Origin: Litorivicinus sp.
GTDB taxonomy: Bacteria > Pseudomonadota > Gammaproteobacteria > Pseudomonadales > Litorivicinaceae
Reading direction: 5' to 3'
Assembly: GCA_018402605.1 (NCBI GenBank)
Contig: JAGYIK010000051.1
Location: 1-7,766, forward strand
DNA: 7,766 nucleotides
Each line of letters opens with the position of its first letter. Positions within the stretch are counted from its first letter, which is position 1. Shown here piece after piece: positions 4,907-7,766 of this stretch. The notes under the pieces are model-generated. The model was not told the origin of the DNA. It made no database searches and saw nothing but the letters and a program-made list of their open reading frames with translations. The translations under genes were made by a program, and so were the position numbers.

Positions 4907-6469
4907 ATGGTAACACTAATTAATGCAGCGCACAAAAATACTCTGCAGTCGTTGGACGCCCGAGAAGTGTCAACATTCCTAGAGCCGCTGATCAAAACTC
5001 AGCCAATGGCGTTTCTAGATATCCGCACTCGGCGACAGCATGTGCATAGCCACCCAATTTTCTCCATCAATGCACCTTTCGACTGCTTTGAGCAAAAAAT
5101 CAATCAACTATTCGGTCGTAGTCGACCTCTCGTCATATTGATTGGCGAAACGCGGGCAGAAGTGCAGTGTGCATCTGAATATCTGGCGACTGCTGGCTTT
5201 CCAGAGCCCCTCCATCTGCCGGGTAATTTCAAGAAATGGAAAGAGTGCGGCCTACCGGTTTGGGATGGGGAATACACCGCATCGAAGGCGTTCGGGGAGT
5301 GGGTTGAAGTGACAGGTGATATCAATCCAATATCACCAGGGGTGGTCATAAATAACCCTGCTCCGTTGCAGATTGATGTGCGACCCATCAGCGAATATCA
5401 GAAGTTTTCGATCCCAGGATCCGTGCATTGCCCAACTGCCCGTCTTGGCTCCATCGTTAATTATCCAGACCAAGTGCACGTCCATTGTGCGGGACGAACA
5501 CGAGGAATTATTGCCGCGCAAACCATGAAAGATCTCTCAACACCCTGTTTTGTCTCTTTCATATCAGGAGGCACACAAGGTTGGGAGTTGAATGGCGGCA
5601 GACGCATCTTTGACAACACCTCAAACAGCCCCGCCCTGATCGACCCAGAAACAGAATGGTGCAGGGCTCAAGATCTAATCAATCGACACCAACTTCCAAT
5701 ACTCGACGACAAATCGGTAGTCGAATGGCAGATCGCGCATTCTGATCATCAGAAAATACAGGTCAACGACCTTGATCCAGCAACAGACCAAATCGCTGTA
5801 ACAACGCTAATTCAGAGTACTGATCAACATCTCGGCACGCATCATGTGCCGGTGCTGATCAACGGGCCCAATCCGATCGATGTCGCGATCGCTGTGCTGT
5901 GGCTGCGCCGCATGGGATGGGATGCACTGGGCTACTTGGGTGCATTGTCCGATAAGAGCCCACATCAACAAGCCCCCTGTATACAGGCTGACTCACCCGG
6001 CACACACTCTCGGCTCTTGGTTGATATCCGAAGTAGTCAGGCATTTGCCACGAGCCGAGTGATCGAATCCGAATGGATTCCGCGAAGCCAATTGCACCGC
6101 ATAGATTCTGATGTACCTTACAGCGTTATATTGGATTTAACACAATCAATTGAATGGACGAGAGATTGGCTCATTCGCCTCGGTCGACCTAGCACTCCGA
6201 TCTATGTGTTCGACTCAATCCCAAGTTCTCAGATCGACTCCTCATCTCTCACATTCTCTGAGCCACCATCAGATCAGCCAGTCTTTTTCCCGAATAGACA
6301 CCACGGTGATTTACAAGACGCTCAGGGCTACTTAGATTGGGAACACTCGCTGTTACCCACTCTACAGGCATTTGGAAAAATCCCCTGGCCACCTATCGAC
6401 GCGCCAACCCGCCCCCAATCGCACCTGAAGTTGTTCTACGAATCAGTTTTCCAGAGGATGGCTAAATGA
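4907..6469 (+). CDS. Multidomain rhodanese-like protein, apparently four domains with one active-site Cys
   Basis: A 520-aa protein counted from ATG 4907; TTG at 4898 would add three residues. Rhodanese domains move sulfane sulfur from a persulfidated Cys to an acceptor. Domain 1 (about 12-120) has MAFLDIRTRRQHVHSHP and ends GNFKKWKECGLPVW, but its active loop reads GETRAE with no Cys. Domain 2 (about 140-235) has QIDVRPISEYQKFSIPGS and loop HCAGRTRG with Cys194, the only intact site. Domain 3 (about 250-350) has LINGPNPIDVAIAVLWLRRMGW and is degenerate. Domain 4 (about 365-440) has LLVDIRSSQAF, and DLTQSIEW at its loop position, without Cys. No signal peptide or membrane segment is seen, so it is probably cytoplasmic. 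Similar long rhodanese proteins are, to my recollection, found beside cysteine dioxygenase genes, but none is in view. Only a weak GAG precedes the start. The stop overlaps the nitroreductase ATG. Rhodanese identity is strong for domains 1 and 2; domains 3 and 4 are inferred. Confidence 0.83.
   Translation: MVTLINAAHKNTLQSLDAREVSTFLEPLIKTQPMAFLDIRTRRQHVHSHPIFSINAPFDCFEQKINQLFGRSRPLVILIGETRAEVQCASEYLATAGFPEPLHLPGNFKKWKECGLPVWDGEYTASKAFGEWVEVTGDINPISPGVVINNPAPLQIDVRPISEYQKFSIPGSVHCPTARLGSIVNYPDQVHVHCAGRTRGIIAAQTMKDLSTPCFVSFISGGTQGWELNGGRRIFDNTSNSPALIDPETEWCRAQDLINRHQLPILDDKSVVEWQIAHSDHQKIQVNDLDPATDQIAVTTLIQSTDQHLGTHHVPVLINGPNPIDVAIAVLWLRRMGWDALGYLGALSDKSPHQQAPCIQADSPGTHSRLLVDIRSSQAFATSRVIESEWIPRSQLHRIDSDVPYSVILDLTQSIEWTRDWLIRLGRPSTPIYVFDSIPSSQIDSSSLTFSEPPSDQPVFFPNRHHGDLQDAQGYLDWEHSLLPTLQAFGKIPWPPIDAPTRPQSHLKLFYESVFQRMAK
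6453..6458 (+). promoter_or_regulatory. Ribosome binding site of the nitroreductase gene, inside the rhodanese gene
   Basis: AGAGGA stands 7 nt before ATG at 6466. It favours this start over the second in-frame ATG at 6475 and shows that the downstream gene can be translated independently despite the ATGA overlap. Confidence 0.7.
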
Positions 6470-7275
6470 ACCCGATGGAAAAACGTTATGGATTGAAGAG
6501 CAATCAGGATCCACTTTCGCTAGACCATACGGTTAAGCACATAATTGAGCACGCAAGTTGCCGCGAATTTTCTGCGCAGCAAATTCCAGAATCGTTACGC
6601 GGTATACTCTATGCCGCTGCCCAATCGGCCCCCAGTAAGTCTAACTTGCAACAGTACAGCTTTCTCGATGTCACAGATTCAAGAACAAAGAAGAAATTAT
6701 GCGAATGGTTTCCGTCGCTGACGTGGGCATTTATGGCTCCAATGTTCACTATTGCTCTAGGCGATTTACACAGGAACAGAATGATCAGCGCGCATCATGG
6801 ATACCAATACAACGCGCACCCCGAAGATGCGTTCATGAATGCCGCTGTTGATTCGGCACTTGCAACGCAGGCGCTAATTGTCGCAGCAGAGAGTTATGGC
6901 CTCGGAACCTGCCCCATTTCACAAATTCGTGAACGTATCGAGGAGCTTGCAACTTGGTTAGACTTACCGGACGGATGCTTTCCGGTCTGCGGTCTAGCCA
7001 TTGGCTACCCCCTATCAACATCAAAAAGAATTTCGCCGAGATTGCCGGCTGAAGTCGTCGTACATAAAGACCGTTATCAATCTCCGAACATGGAACGTAT
7101 TCATGAGTACGATGCGCGATTCAACGCAGCAGTTGGAGAACCCAAGCCCCGATACCCTGAACGCTTCGGATTACCAGCGATTTCAACTTGGTCTGAGAAT
7201 GTTGCTCGGCAGACGGCAGTCGAGGAACGCGACCAGTTTCGTTTATTTTTGAAAAGACGCTGTATCCTATCGTGA
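6466..7275 (+). CDS. Nitroreductase-family FMN-dependent oxidoreductase
   Basis: A 269-aa cytoplasmic flavoprotein of the nitroreductase superfamily, which uses NAD(P)H and FMN to reduce nitroaromatics, quinones, enones and other acceptors. The N-terminal FMN-phosphate region reads SCREFSAQQIP (31-41) with Arg33; the usual Arg two positions before the Ser is not present. SAPSKSNLQQYSF (54-66) matches the conserved xAPSxxNxQPWxF motif, ESYGLGTCPI (142-151) is the Gly-rich helix-loop, and LAIGYP (177-182) followed by Lys187-Arg188 is the C-terminal FMN-contact segment. The tail after residue 205 is longer than in minimal members and may serve dimer exchange. The start shares ATGA with the rhodanese stop and has AGAGGA 7 nt upstream, so the two are one operon. 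The 3' end overlaps the convergent hydrolase gene by 9 nt. The substrate is unknown; pairing with a sulfurtransferase suggests a redox role in sulfur chemistry, which is inference. Confidence 0.9.
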   Translation: MNPMEKRYGLKSNQDPLSLDHTVKHIIEHASCREFSAQQIPESLRGILYAAAQSAPSKSNLQQYSFLDVTDSRTKKKLCEWFPSLTWAFMAPMFTIALGDLHRNRMISAHHGYQYNAHPEDAFMNAAVDSALATQALIVAAESYGLGTCPISQIRERIEELATWLDLPDGCFPVCGLAIGYPLSTSKRISPRLPAEVVVHKDRYQSPNMERIHEYDARFNAAVGEPKPRYPERFGLPAISTWSENVARQTAVEERDQFRLFLKRRCILS

Positions 7276-7766
7276 GCGTTGTGCAGCAGCCAGCAACCGT
7301 TTGCAAACCAACTCGCTGTCTTCCCACATCAACCAGTGTCCTCGCCCGGGAATGACTTCAACCAATGCCTGGGGAGCCACGCGCTTGATAATCTCGAGTC
7401 GTTCGTTCAAATACTCCCCGACCGATGCATCTTTCGACCCAAACAAAAACGTAATCTGCCCATTCACCTGTTCGAGGGCTTTTGCCAATGTATCCGTAGC
7501 CGAAATCGGCCGGCTCTTCAGTCGATGTAGGCGAGTGTTATTTTCTTGAATGAATAAAGCCAACTCATCCACCATCTCGGGATCAACCAGCATCAACGTT
7601 TCCAGATTTTTCCGATGCGCAGCGATGACCTCTGATCGCGACATTTCCGGAGTCCGCCGAACCAAGTCCGCCATGGTGCCTCGCGGCGCGCCCAAACCAC
7701 CTGGACCGATCAATAGCAAATGCTGGATTTGACCTTGCAAACGTCTCGCCACATGCCCAGCAATTG
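7267..7766 (-). CDS. Alpha/beta hydrolase fold protein (C-terminal part; N-terminus beyond window edge)
   Basis: The frame is open from the right edge and gives 165 complete codons before TAG at 7267-7269. The visible start, IAGHVARRLQGQIQHLLLIG followed by PGGLG, is the helix and strand that follow the nucleophile elbow of alpha/beta hydrolases, so the GxSxG Ser should lie just outside the window. ITFLFGSKDASVGEYL carries the acid Asp on strand 7 and VIPGRGHWLMWEDSE carries the catalytic His, so both visible triad members are intact. A cap region rich in charged helices lies between. A GTG at 7752 is in frame but cannot be the start because the conserved fold clearly continues upstream. No substrate can be assigned; esterases, dehalogenases and C-C hydrolases share this fold. 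It converges on the nitroreductase gene, overlapping by 9 nt. Confidence 0.85.
   Translation of the reverse strand, partial: IAGHVARRLQGQIQHLLLIGPGGLGAPRGTMADLVRRTPEMSRSEVIAAHRKNLETLMLVDPEMVDELALFIQENNTRLHRLKSRPISATDTLAKALEQVNGQITFLFGSKDASVGEYLNERLEIIKRVAPQALVEVIPGRGHWLMWEDSELVCKRLLAAAQRSR

Noticed and set aside
7752..7752. GTG as the start of the alpha/beta hydrolase
   Set aside because: The reading frame stays open to the edge and the sequence at this point is already in the middle of the conserved fold, so the gene continues outside the window.
1..7766. Mobile element, CRISPR, tRNA or rRNA content
   Set aside because: No transposase or integrase frames, repeat-spacer pattern, or tRNA/rRNA sequence was seen on either strand.

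Overview
The window looks like chromosomal DNA from a proteobacterium. Base composition is roughly balanced by eye, several genes overlap by 4 nt, and there is a TRAP-type binding protein, a GntR/FCD regulator and a TarD-like enolase-superfamily enzyme. A beta-, gamma- or alphaproteobacterium would fit; the class cannot be fixed from this piece. There are no RNA genes, CRISPR arrays, insertion sequences or phage genes.

Layout. (1) Positions 1-934, minus strand: the periplasmic binding protein of a TRAP transporter, cut by the left edge. (2) Positions 935-1039: a 105-bp divergent control region with GTATAC-type operator candidates. (3) Positions 1040-3380, plus strand: three genes joined by two 4-nt overlaps, coding for a GntR/FCD repressor, a type II haloacid dehalogenase-like HAD protein (TTG start) and a YeiH/UPF0324 putative anion (sulfate) exporter. 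(4) Positions 3373-4548, minus strand: a D-tartrate dehydratase-type enolase-superfamily enzyme (tarD) that converges on and overlaps the exporter gene by 8 nt. (5) Positions 4549-4906: an intergenic stretch with a perfect 18-bp palindrome upstream of tarD and a doubtful 65-aa minus-strand ORF. (6) Positions 4907-7275, plus strand: a protein that appears to hold four rhodanese-like domains but only one catalytic Cys, coupled by ATGA to an FMN nitroreductase-family gene. (7) Positions 7267-7766, minus strand: the C-terminal part of an alpha/beta hydrolase cut by the right edge, overlapping the nitroreductase by 9 nt.

How the genes may work together. The left half reads as an uptake and catabolism locus for a hydroxylated or otherwise substituted carboxylic acid. 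The TRAP system would import it, the FCD regulator would sense it or a product, and TarD would dehydrate D-tartrate (or a close relative) to oxaloacetate. The operator candidate in the TRAP/regulator gap (TCGTATACAA) and the palindrome before tarD (core TTGTCGACAA) share a TNGTNNACAA pattern, which suggests one regulator may control both. The HAD protein and the exporter have no obvious place in plain tartrate catabolism and may point to a halogenated or sulfur-bearing substrate. The rhodanese-nitroreductase pair is a separate, probably sulfur/redox-related unit.

Nothing here is clearly a new defence or mobile system. The most unusual elements are the four-domain rhodanese fused to an operon with a nitroreductase, and the mixed regulator/HAD/exporter operon beside TRAP and tarD.
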